A DNA stretch of 64,000 nucleotides from contig JAYKAV010002955.1 of NCBI GenBank assembly GCA_035582835.1, forward strand, positions 943,707-1,007,706, in the 5' to 3' direction. The notes under the pieces are model-generated. The model did not search any database and was not told the DNA's origin. It saw nothing but the letters and a program-made list of their open reading frames with translations. Positions 1-11,867 of this stretch are shown here, one piece after another. This stretch comes from Phoebastria nigripes (lineage: Eukaryota > Chordata > Aves > Procellariiformes > Diomedeidae). A program made the position numbers and the translations under genes. Numbering within the stretch: position 1 is the stretch's first letter; each line of letters starts with the position of its first letter.

Positions 1-3000
1 TCTCCAGTACTCACTGGAGCACTTGGCTCTCCAGCACGGGTGGTATTGGAGATCACACACTATCCTCAGATCCCTGCTCACCTAGGCAAAACGTTTGCCG
101 CATGGGTGGTGCCGACTGTTCCAGGTACGTCTATTTACAATACACCTGCTGTCCTGCGCAAGGTGCCGTGTGTGTCTTAACAGTCGGCTGGTTTCCCTGG
201 TATGTTAATGGCCGGTGGCAGCACAGCAGGTGTGGTGGAAAGCCAGGAGCGAAAGGGGGAAGGGTACAGATGCAGTGAGAAGCTTTAACTTTGAGTTTCC
301 TGGCTTCTGTGAGCACAAGTCAGACCCTTAATGTTGTTTTAATGTATTGTTTGTGTTTAATTTTTAGTAAAAATTTGAACACCATCCAGGCTACAGAGGT
401 TGCAGTGGATAAGAAGTTTAAAAGCTTTGGTTCAAGATTACAGGAGGCTGCAAGAAAAATTAAAGACATGGAAATGAGGATGGAATGACAGGCTGCTATT
501 TTGCCTCAGAATACTGAAGATTGTAAAGCATTGAGAAATCGAATTCATGACCCTGGAAATCAAGCTCAGATTAAGAAATGTCAGGTTGGTAGGGGTTCCT
601 GAAAGTCTCAAGTTAGGATAAACTGAGATTTGTTTTCCCATAACAAAGGTTCTAGGATGTGGGGGTGGATGGTATAATTTTTGTTATCTATGTTATGTGG
701 AATGCTATACCATATACTTAAATNAGCCAGCTAAGTGAAATTGTTTTTTTTAAATTAGTTTCACATTTGTGGTGTTGAATGTCACTTTTGACCGGTTTAC
801 AGTTATTCCTCTCTGGCACCGAGTTGCATGATTTACTGTTAGTGCGGGCATGGAAAATACTGCTCTTAAATACACATTGCTTTATCCTGCCACTCCAAGG
901 GTCTGCTGCAAAGCCAAACACATGGTGCAGTATGACATTTCTAGATAAGAAACAGGCAGAACGTATCTAAATGGTGGAAGAAGTAGTTTTTTGTTCAAAG
1001 GGTCTGATTCATAGTGAAACTGTGTCTTTCCAAATGTAAACTTTAAAGAGTGACTGCCACTGTGATTAAGTTACTGTAAGTTTACTTAAGTGTTGAGTTA
1101 TTGTCTGTGATTCAGTGATACCGTGTTTAGGCAGAAAGATTTTGCAACAGGAAGTCTATGCTGAAGTTCAGAAAGGATTTTGGCAAGCAAAGGTTTGTAG
1201 GGGTTTTGTGGTCAAGGTCACTGGATGTATTTGAGTTCTGGGGACTCTTAACAAAGTCTGAGGTTCTCTCAGGGAGGTTTTATCCTTCTAGTTGTTTTTC
1301 TGACTTTTGTTTCTATAATTTGGAGCTNGTTCTGGCATGCCACTTAGACCCAAGTAACTTCATTGAAATCGATAGATACACTGGCGTGAGGGGAAAACCA
1401 CACCACACCTTTATGTATTTTAGAGAAATCATTATTTTAAAGGGTTGTGTTTTGTGATACTGTNTTTCACAATTTTCTGAGATAGCACTAGTCAGAAAGG
1501 TGATTCTTAAAAGTGACAGTTTTTAATCCCATCTTNTGTTATCTGTTTGGACTGTATGCGCTCTTCTGTGGACAGAGGTGCTTTATTGTAGCTCTAAGGG
1601 AATCATCTGTGCCATATTTTTCCTCATTCATCTTCAACAACTTCAGTATCAAAGTTCTGTTTTCTAATTTTATTTTAGCTAGGATTCAAACTTGTCATGG
1701 AAATCCTGGCTTTGCTGGACTGACAATTAAGACAACGACCATAACATTTCAGTTGTAAAATGAGCACAGTTATTATATTCAATATGAATAGGACTTGCAA
1801 TGTCATTTTTACATTTGTTTCAAAACATAATTGCATTTTATTAATGCTATTACATATATTATTTTGAAAGAAACATGAACAAGTCTATAACATGCTTTAT
1901 TTTAGGGTGTTTCTAAGTAAATTTAATGTGGGGTTTTATAATTAAGTTCCTATTAAAGGATAGTAATTATTGTGTGGATAACTATGTAGCATTTACATTG
2001 TAGTGTTTGTGTCCTCTACCGCATTATTAGTATGTGGTTTATTTACAAAAAATGACTGTCTGAAGGTTATGTGGCCATTTCTGGTTCAAACAGGTAACAA
2101 CAGTAAGTTAGCAAGATGCACGATTTTTAAAAATGATATTAAAAAGGCTTCCATTTAATTTTGGTGGCTGGATATTAAACACTAGTTCACTGAAAGAATC
2201 TGTGCAGTATTTCTAAGNATGTCTGTTGCAGTAGAGGTTAGGAATTGATGGATTTACAACAGAGAATAGTTTTAATGTGTGTTGTACTTCGCTGGTGAAT
2301 AGTTTTTACATCTGAATTCCTGTCTGCTACGGTGACAGTACTGCAGTTGCAGTCCCTTGGCATAATCAATTGTTGGGAGATGCTGGGACTAGAACAGGAA
2401 AGAACCGAATGTACTTCAGTGACCAAATGCAGAAGGATTGGTGACGATCTGTTGTCCTCCTGCCTTGAGTCTGAAAGATCCTTTTGCTGTTTGCTGCCGA
2501 TAAGCAATTCGAAGCGTTGTGCAGTAACATTTAAATTAAAACCAGCTGCAATTTCTAGAAGTTTTGCAGGTAGGGTGCTAGCTGAAACTGTGTGCATGTA
2601 GGAGAAGTTCCAGCAACCCTTGTTCAGTCATCTTCAAGTATAAAACCTGTTTGAATAGGTAAAGAACTTAAATGCCGGATGGTAGTAGGGCTGGTTTGTC
2701 ATCCTGACTTGGTTAGGGGTGGACATGAAATTTATGGGTGCAGGCTGGACAGTTGAGACTGAGGGTAACAGTCTCCTTAGCTGTACTCCTTCAGCCCCAG
2801 ACCTGAGCTTGGTCCCAGTGGGGAAGTAATATGCTGCTTCTGTTGACTTGTGAAAATCTCTTTTCCCAGCAGCTGTTCTTCTTCACCAGGTATCTTGTAC
2901 AGCTGGGATTCTACTAATTTTCCATCCACTTAAAATGCAGAAGACAGTCCTTCAGGGCTTGCTTTTTGACACAGGCTGGGACATAAGATGCAGGGATTTC

Positions 3001-4151
3001 TTGTAGAAGGTAGCTGGGGAACATCATTCTTTTGCATTAATGTGGGACTAACTTGTATTATTGAGCAATAAGCAATGTTTTTAAATTCACACCGCAACAA
3101 AAATACGTTGAAATTTGCATACAAGAAATACCTAGCCTGCTTCACTTTGCAGTGTTTAAAACTACTTATTTTAAAAGAGGAAAAAAGTCATGTACTTTAT
3201 TCTTGTTTTTGCTTTTCCTTATCTCTTCAGGAAGTCCCTTTTTTTCCACCCACGCTTAACTGCTTTTGTGTAAATGTAATGGTTTTATACTATTCCCTTG
3301 AGTACTTTTGTATATTTATAGCATCTATACTGTTAAAAAGATGCTCTCTAAATATCTTGTTACAAGGATTACTTTTCATTTTAAGACTCCATAAAGAGGA
3401 TATAAATGAAGTCTGCACTTTCAACTGATTTTCCTTCCCCCAGATATTTAACGTGTATTTCTTTGTCACTCTATGATGTTCCAAGCGTGATGTCGATTTA
3501 GGGAGGGACGTTTTGTTCATATTTTGTAAGAGTTTTCAATGGTGAATTAAGTATGATGTGTTTGTTTGACTAAGCTATACAGAACTTTTTTACAAAACTT
3601 TTAGGTCTAAGCAGACCTAAATAGATCAGCAATTAGCCTGGATATTGGATCTTCAGTAAATTCAATATTTTGCTGTTGTAGGCTTTTTTTCAGTTAAATT
3701 TTAGTCTCAGCAGATCATCATCATATATGTNAATTGAATACTCAAATCCTCACTGAGTTGCTTATGATATTCCGTAAGCTACACTCTTACAAGCCTGGAC
3801 AAGATATTTCTCACTCTNTGTAGAGCTCACAAAGGTGTGGAATCCAATGAAAACATAAAGATTGCACAGACACTTCTTTATAGTGCAGTAAGGATGTCCC
3901 TTTAAAAAAGAAATATACTATTCCCTTAGTGGTTTTATCAATCTTCCATTGTTCAGCCTCCTGAGCCTCCATGGCATTTTTTCTTAGGTCTTCTGTGTTT
4001 GCTTGATTGCTGATTGTAAACTTGTTCCTGTTTTACTAGCTTCAGTCCTTGAAAACTTTTTCTGCCATCAGAATAAACAGACTAGCTATAACCTATTTTT
4101 TTTATTACATTTGCATGGCTTGAATAACAGGTCTTCTCTGTTTCTTCATAG
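1..4151 (+). other. CTBP1: CTBP1 intron 1, 3' portion (partial)
   Basis: This is inferred to be the end of CTBP1 intron 1, because exon 2 begins at 4152 after a branch/acceptor region ending in catag, and the first coding exon (residues 1-13 in human) is not present upstream. The stretch is AT-rich with many stops in all frames. Besides the LINE-like relic at about 375-640, the first 125 bases are relatively GC-rich and open in one frame up to a GTACGT donor-like sequence; I do not recognise that frame. Nothing else is supported. Confidence 0.7.
375..640 (+). mobile_element. Degenerate L1/Tx1-type LINE ORF1 relic
   Basis: The + strand encodes a charged heptad-like helix (VDKKFKSFGSRLQEAARKIK...) at about 395-485. 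An in-frame TGA follows at 485-487, then more helix (QNTEDCKALRNRIHD). After a one-base frame change come RNVRLVGVPES (about 575-606) and a short tail resembling EICFPI. A coiled coil followed by a block of the type LENxxRRNNxRIVGxPE is the hallmark of L1/Tx1-clade ORF1 proteins (Transposase_22 family). With at least one stop and one frameshift it is a dead copy. Assignment rests on motif recognition only. A decayed cellular coiled-coil pseudogene is the alternative. L1-clade elements are rare in birds, so the age and source are of interest. Confidence 0.5.
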
Positions 4152-4336
<185 letters not shown>

Positions 4337-7300
4337 TAGAAAACACAAGTATTTTCATGATTATGAATGGATACAGTGTTGTGTTAGCAATGCCAATGTG
4401 TTTAGCTATTGCATTTTAGTTAATGGTTGATTACAGTAGTGAGTGAGTTACTGGTTGTTTCCAATAAGTGATAAAATATGATGATGAAACAAAGATGAAA
4501 ATGTGTGTGTTGAAGTATGCTTTTGTGCAGCGTATCTTTGGCTGGATGTTGTCCGTATGCTTACCTACTGAATTAGATTCATGGAGAGAGTTACCTGTGG
4601 GAAAATTACATTATTACATGATATTTTGAAATGCTTCTTGGAAACATGTTGCTCAGCCTTCAGCCTGAAAGCCAAATCTCAGTATTGGATTGGCCATGTG
4701 AGGAACTTTCAAACTTCTCTGTTTAGCCAAGGAATTGTGCAAATCAGGTTAGGAGGCCTTGTGCACTGAGAATTGATGCTGCAGAAGAGTTTCAAAACAA
4801 ATGCTAACCCAAAATTTGTTTAGAAAATGAATTTTAAAAAGTATTGTAACTGTATGTTCAATTGTACAAAAGTATTGTAACTGTTCAGAAGTTCGCACCC
4901 TTCCTGGTGGTTTGGGAGCTGTAAAACAACTAGTGGTTCTTAATGTTGTCAAAGGTTTTCTCATTTTCTTAGAGGGACACCCATTTTTTGTGATGATAGC
5001 CAAGGGAGGCAGCTGGCCCATACACCTATGTTTTCTCTCCAGCATAAAGGCCTCATGTCTACCCCAAATCCTCGCTGCCCTCTAGATAGCAATAGAACCT
5101 TTTCACATCCATATTTCTGTGGAGGTAGAATTAATTTTGGTGAAATTGTTGGCTAGCATAGTAAGCCTCAAATGCCAAATATTTGTTCACCTAATAAAGG
5201 ATGAAAACAGGCCTCACAGCTTCTATGGAGGTAAAAAATGTAATAAATATGACAGCAGAGGAGGAGCCAAGTGCAGAGGAGGGCAATCAGGGGTCCCTTC
5301 CAGGGGAGTTTATTTTCTTCTTCTCCAGCAAAGATCCATGATAGACAAGTACAGATCCAAGTATTAACTTAAAGGCTTGTTAGGTAAGTGTCTGTATCCA
5401 CTTTTGTGCAAATGGTACTGTATACTGCTGAGTGTGATTCAGGTGTTAAGGAGTTGTCAGCTGAACTGAATTGCACCAGTATTCTTGTTTCTCTACAGAT
5501 ACCTTGTTAGACTTGTCCTACACTAATTATAGCAGCCCTTGGGTTTGTGACAGGTTTTCAGAAGCTTTTCACTATTTTGAATTCATAACTGGTTTAATTG
5601 TTTATTTACTTTTCATGTTCTTGTAATATATAGCATTGTTAAACATTTTAAAGTCTCTGTATGTGATGAAAGATTTAATCTTTTCTTTGATGACTTTCTT
5701 ACAAAGCCAGCTACTTGAAAATAATACGAATACTAACTTCCCTTCTGTTATCAGGCGAATAAATCTCATTTTCTGTAGTCCATTTCATGTCAGCATCTTC
5801 CTGGTGAGAACCCATCAACCAGCTATTCAGCTTGTTATTTCTTAAGAAAAATATTTTTATTCTGAAAAAAACATTTTCATTGTTAAAACTTTTAAAATTT
5901 GTAAGTGGTAGTGGGTTTTTTTGCCTTGTGTTTTTTTTTCTTCTTTAAACAATAAAGAAAAGACTAAAGAGTTGTATGCTGTATCAACACGGCAAACTAG
6001 AACTGCCGATTCTCATGGTTCAGGCAAGCACAAGAGATGACTCCCTCTGTGTAGTTCCTTGGTGGATATCTCTGCAGACTTTCAGATTTCCTGTCTTACC
6101 CTTCTGCCTCACCCCCCGCCCCCCCAGAGGAATAAGCTGTTGTCAGAGCAATAGTCGAGAATGATACTTAAGGTTGTTTTCTGACGCGTCAATACTGGGT
6201 TAACGTCACTACCTTGTTTTGTTCAGCTGCATTTTAGATACAATAAAATTCTAATGTGAATAGGAAAATGGAAAAAAAAAAATTGTTCCTACTAGGAAAT
6301 AATCTGCATTCCAAACACCCTTTTTTTCAGTTCATTAGTTGTTTCTCACAGGATAGTCAAAACTATTCTTTTTAGATTATTCTTGAATTATAAGCTAGAT
6401 TCAGAGTTGGCAATATTATAGTTCTGATCTCATGCCTTTTTTTTAATGTATTTATACTGTCATATAGAGGACCATCTTTACAGTGGATGGTCAACGGAAT
6501 AGCATAAACTCAAAACTTGAACTTCTGTTTTGTTGTGACATTCAGTTTTGAAACAGTAAGGTTTTACCAAAACCTAACGCAAATTTAAACCTTCTCTTTA
6601 ACATCGATTGAAAAAGACCAGTGTTTTTGCTGTGCATACCACTAAGACTACTCAATATTGTGGCGGTGAATGAGAACCTAAAAGTAACTAACTAGAGAAC
6701 AGATGCAAAGAAGTGAAAACTTCTCTGTCTTCACTGGTAATTGGAGATGCATAGAAATGGATAGTGTTTTTTTTAAAAAACCACAGAACAAAAACTTGAA
6801 TTTGTAAGTGTCAAAGACAATAACAGTCCAAGTATGATACTTTTTTTTTTCATTTAGAGAATTATTCAACACAAGCTTTTTTCTCTCAATTCTCTTTTAT
6901 CTTTTTATATATTGATAATTAAAACGTGATATAATGCTTTATTTATGTCTACTTCTTTTTAATCATGTTTAAAAGTTGTTTTGATCTTACTATTTTCCTA
7001 TCTCACACCATTGTCAGAAGTTTAATACGTGAAATAGCGGGTTTCCATTTACGAAGACTAAATAACACATGGAGAATAAGTAATACAAGTGCTGTTTCAC
7101 TTTTTTAGTAGATAATAGCAGTCTGCAGATGAATACTCTTAATATTGGCAATGACACCACCTGAATAGTCCTCTGCTTTGCTTACTGAAATCAACATCAT
7201 TTACTTCTGATGCGTAGAGACTGGGGAATTCCTGTGTGACATGAATGCCCTGCCTGAGAAACACTCAATATTTTCTGTTCTCAGTGGGGTGTAGTAAATG

Positions 7301-8884
7301 AATTTTTCAGATCTTGAGACCGAAAGTCAGTGTGTATATCTCGAATTGTAGCTTTGGAAAAGCTACAATAACTGAAGCTTGATGCGTAACACAGGTAATC
7401 TATTGTTCATATTCACAAGAGTGTTTGTATTTAGTGGATATACTAAAGCTTGCGTCCTTTGCTTTTTATTATACCAAAATAATTCATTCTCAGTGAGCTC
7501 AGTAAGATATCTGGAAAATGTATTTTCACTAGCAACCAGTACATTAGCATAATACAAATTTTCACTAGTCCGAAGGGTAATGTAATCCTAAAATATTTGG
7601 GTTTGCAAAGTACCACTGTTCTGCCAGGTAATAAATTTCTGCAACAAAAATCACAAACCTTAATTCATTATCATATTGTTGTATTACCGTAACATAGACT
7701 AAGAGATCAGTTTTACGAAGTGTTGAGCACTGTTCACTTCCACGTGAAAAGTGTTCACTTTTTACTTCCACTGTTCATCTGCAGTGAAAAATGGCTATTT
7801 TCCACACATCTTTAGAGTTATAGTACAGAAATATCTGTATTTTAGTGCTGCTTGTATAATACCTTATTTGAGAAAGGTGCTTTACTAAATACAAAAATTT
7901 TCTCGGGAAAAGTTTTAAAATTAGAAGTTGCATATTTAAAGCAGTATCTGAAATGTTCATGTACTTATGAATGCACGTTCCTGGCCATACTAAATGATGT
8001 TGTCCTGTTAATTAAAATACAAATTTTGATAATGGATGTTAATTTGCAAAAGGCTGTTCCCCATTGTGAAAGAAGAGATGACTGAAAATCAGGAAAAGGT
8101 GTAGTGTTGAGAAGAGTTTGCTGAAAGCAGAAGGTGAAATTTAGTTTTTCTTTAATATATTTCCTGTCTTTAAGAAGAGGTACTGAATCTAATAAGGTAG
8201 CAGATACAGATACGTTTAGAAAGGCTGAAGTTGCAGGAGGCAGGCCAAAGACTGGGAAATTTAGAGTGGGGTTTGAAAGAGGTGATTGATGTTGTCTGAT
8301 ACACATAGATGGGTGGCTGTAGGTGAAAGTAATGAAACAAAGACATGAACTCAGAGTCAGATGATGAGGAAGGGAGTGAAGGACTACAAAGGGATGGCTA
8401 GGAAAGTAAGAGCAGGTATAAACTCAGCTTGCACAGTTGTGGAGCCTTGATCACAGGGGTGTGAGGAGTTAGTGTTAGAAGAGTAAATGTTCTGGAATCC
8501 AGAGAAGGGATTTCTGCTGGTCATGAGAAGGTTTCAGGGACAGGATGATGGTTTAAAATACTGTGTTTTAAGATGGCTAGACAACAAAGGAAATAGAGTG
8601 CAAAAGGGGAATTTGTAGTAGCTTGTGAGGTAGATACCAGCAAGGCACAATCTAGATGTTTTTTTACAGAGAAGCAAGGAGGCCGAGAGATTTTAATACA
8701 TACAGAAAGGAGGAGAAGAAATGAGGATTTGAATGCCATTTTTATACAGGGTCAAAAGCAGGACATTAGCAAATACTACTATACCTCACTATGTATGCTA
8801 ATTAAAGAAAGTTTTCTCCAGATTGGGTAATGCCCGAGTTGCAGTTCTGTAGCAATTTCCTTATGCCAAAGAGTTCACTTGTCA

Positions 8885-8995
8885 TTCTCTTTTTATGGCT
8901 GAGGAAATTAAAGTATGGAAAATAAGTAACTTGTTTAAGGTCACAAGTAAATAATAACTTGTATTAGAACTCTGCTTCATCTCAGGTCAAAGCAT
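8885..8995 (-). mobile_element. Ancient MIR/CORE-SINE-like relic
   Basis: On the + strand the order is tttatggctgaggaaatta, then aataagtaacttgtttaagg, then tcacaag, then a decayed gaactctgcttc. This follows the reverse complement of the MIR SINE core (tacagatgaggaaactgag, gttaagtaacttgcccaagg, tcacacag, ...). The element is therefore on the - strand. It is strongly diverged, as expected for an element dating to the amniote ancestor. The A/B-box head is not clearly recognisable. Identification is by pattern memory and a repeat-database search would decide it. Confidence 0.55.
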
Positions 8996-9212
8996 TCATT
9001 CCCCATGCCGCTGCTTTGGAAGGCAAGTTGGATGGCAAAGATATGTTTCCTTCCTTTTGAAAATCAGGCTGCCAGTGCTTAAGTGAATACTGACATTTAC
9101 TGACAGGGACCCAAAGTTTTGAAATAACTTTGTAGTTAGAGGTCACTTACTACACTTCTTCAGAAATAACTCGTGTGTAAGGTTTTATTGATTCCCCCCT
9201 CCTGCCGCCCTG

Positions 9213-9228
9213 CCCCCCCCCCCCCCCC
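9213..9228. repeat. C16 homopolymer
   Basis: There are sixteen consecutive cytosines, preceded by further C-rich sequence (cctgccgccctg). This is a simple repeat inside CTBP1 intron 2 and a probable site of length polymorphism and of sequencing error. Confidence 0.95.
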
Positions 9229-11845
9229 TTCACCCACAGTAGAAAAAGTGGTTTGTTTTCAAGCCAGTCTGAAAGGCTGCAATATATATGTTTATGCTGT
9301 GACTCTTAAGTTCTGTTTTATTGTAGATGTTGCATATGCCTGTGTGAAGTTGAGCATTATGTTTGTCAAACTATATCATGGGATAACTGGGAACTGGGTT
9401 CACTGCATACTATCAGGAAACTTCTGTCATTTAGGGTAAAAATTATTTTAAGATTTTGGTGGTTAAATTTCTTTCTTAATAGAGATTTCATTACTGTCAA
9501 TAAAAGTTACTTGCTGTGTTTAAATTGTTTTTTATTTTACAGTTAATCATGTGTAAATCAGTCTGCTCAGTAACCATCTCAGACTGCTTCCAAACATACA
9601 TGGTGTTTTGGTTTGTTCTGCCAAAAAAACAGGTGCTCATCCAAAAAAATTACTTAAAAATAATTAGTTTGCTTCCATCCTCATTCCAGGTCAACTTGCT
9701 TTTTTCACTGTCTCATGCTCTGTTGTCTCTGCCCCTCTTTTTTCCCCAATCCCTCTTCCTTTCAGTGCCATTCAGGGTTTGCTGCTTTTCCTGGCTCCTT
9801 GGCAGCCTACCCAGCACTTCTGATTTCTGCAATATTGCTCCTTCTTTCTACTTCTGTACCTTTGTAGGCATCACAGACTCAAGCACACCCTTGAGGTCTT
9901 TGTGTTGCCTAGGATTTTTGGAGTTCAAATTCTTTACTCTTTGGGCTTCCTGACTTCTGCTGTATATTCTGTAACATGGAGTGCGCTGTGTAGCTCCGAA
10001 GGGCTAAATGTAAACATAATATGCAAGATCTGGTAATAGACATCTCGACCAAGCAGAGAGAAAATAAAGTGATCCCTGCAAACCCAAATGAAAAAGACAG
10101 GAAGCACAGCTGATTAGGAATGATCTTTAAAGCAAAACGCATAGGCTGGAAAGAAGTCAAGCTGTGTTTGAAGCTGTGTACATTTTCTCATTCTCTTTTT
10201 TTTGTAGTTACGTGGTTTCCTACATCTTGTCTCAAATCAGCCAGAAGAAAAAAATGGGTGTGTTTTTGACTGGATTTATTGCTTCATGCAGATACCCAGT
10301 TCACCAGAACATCAAAGAGAATAGGATACTCTGTTGGAAGTGGGAAAATAGTCTTGTCTGGTAAACCTATGCTCCAGCCTTACAAGTGATTTAGTTAAGG
10401 TTGAATGTATCAGATCCCTTGACTCCTGTTACAAAAGCACAAAATAAAAGCATCTTCACAGGGATACTACATTTCCATATTTTTAGTTTAAGTTTAAAAA
10501 AAAAAAATTAAAAGCTGAACTTCCTATTCAGTGGTGTAGGACTTGAAATTTTTCAATCGTGCTTTTACATCGGAATTCAATGTAGAAAAATTTCCAGTCA
10601 TTACAGTTTTATCTAAGACTGTTTCAAAGAAGAGCTGAAGAGCTTTCGTAATGCAACAAATGTTTTGAAACTGATAGAAACAAATCAAGAATGGTGCTGC
10701 TGTTCAGCTGAATCTTTGATTTGTTCCTATTATATCAATGGTTAAGTAAGATAATTTTTCCAGCTTCAGATTCTTCTTTGTTTAGCAGTAAAGCTACAAT
10801 CTTGCATTTGTACCATCAGTGCTGTTTATATTCATGATGCAGTTGCAGCATTTTAGTTTTCCATCAAAATTAAATTCTCAAAGAATATAGGTTGAAAGGA
10901 AGCTGCCTTGTTCTAAATAGTAATGTATACTTGGGAATAAGTTGTTGATCCAAAACCCTGTAAATTTACTGAAACTGTTTGAATAAGCCTTGGATCAGAT
11001 TCCTTATGAAAGACTTTGAAAAAATTAACAAAAGGAAACGCTAAAAACTTCTGTTGCACCTCATTATACAACAAAGTAGTTAACATACAGCAGTCACAGT
11101 AAGGATGTATCTAAAATCGGTGTTTGTATTCAGTGACCCTTCTGCCAACATCTGTCAGATTTGCCAGTGGCAATATTACGGGTCAAGTGCAGCATTACAG
11201 GAAGGGGCAGGCTGCCAGTGTCTCCTCTGATCTAATACCCTTTAAAAAGCAGAGTGGAAGTGCTGCTGTGCCCAGGAAGCAGCATATATCAATCTTACAG
11301 ACAAATTAGAGTCTAATATAGTTGGTTATCAACTAGCTTTTTCTTTATTTCCCAGTACCAGGTTTTACTAAAGGTCATTGGGGCTTGAAAATTGCTGGTG
11401 ATTATTAACAGGTTTTTTTGAGACAGAGTTGCGTGGGTTGATGCGTTGTCATCAGTGACTTTCATGACATAATGATGCTTTGGTATAGATGTTCAATCCG
11501 TCGTGGCATCTGATAGACTTGAACTGAAATGGAACACAATTCAGCCTTATTAACAGAACATACAAGTTAACACACAGAACTCCTGTTAAAGATTTTTCAT
11601 TAAAGCCTTTCATTTAGTAAAAGTGTTTTCAGAGTCTATATTCTCAAATTGACTTCTGTCGTTAAACTGCATATAATTGTCAGTAAATCCTGGGTTTGAA
11701 AGAATGGCTTCAATATAGTTTTTAAAAGGAAGTTTGCTATAGGCTATGCAGGTTATTTATATAGTTTTGTGTGTATTTGTAGGTATATGTATGTATTTTT
11801 CAATAGTATATTTTAAAAAGACTAGAAATACACTATCATATACGT

Positions 11846-11867
11846 TGTGTGTGTGTATATATATGTA
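11846..11867. repeat. Compound (TG)5(TA)4 microsatellite
   Basis: Five TG units run into four TA units and a final TGTA. It is a short compound dinucleotide repeat in an AT-rich part of intron 2, with no visible function. Confidence 0.9.

Noticed and set aside
6040..6125. Strong pyrimidine tract and AG (ccccccgcccccccag) resembling an exon start in intron 2
   Set aside because: No donor at a reasonable distance with an open frame consistent with CTBP1, and the known exon 2 to exon 3 junction keeps the phase without it.
9516..9953. 145-codon open frame on the + strand in intron 2
   Set aside because: It is hydrophobic and rich in Leu, Ser and Phe from CT-rich DNA, with no domain resemblance, and lies inside an intron.
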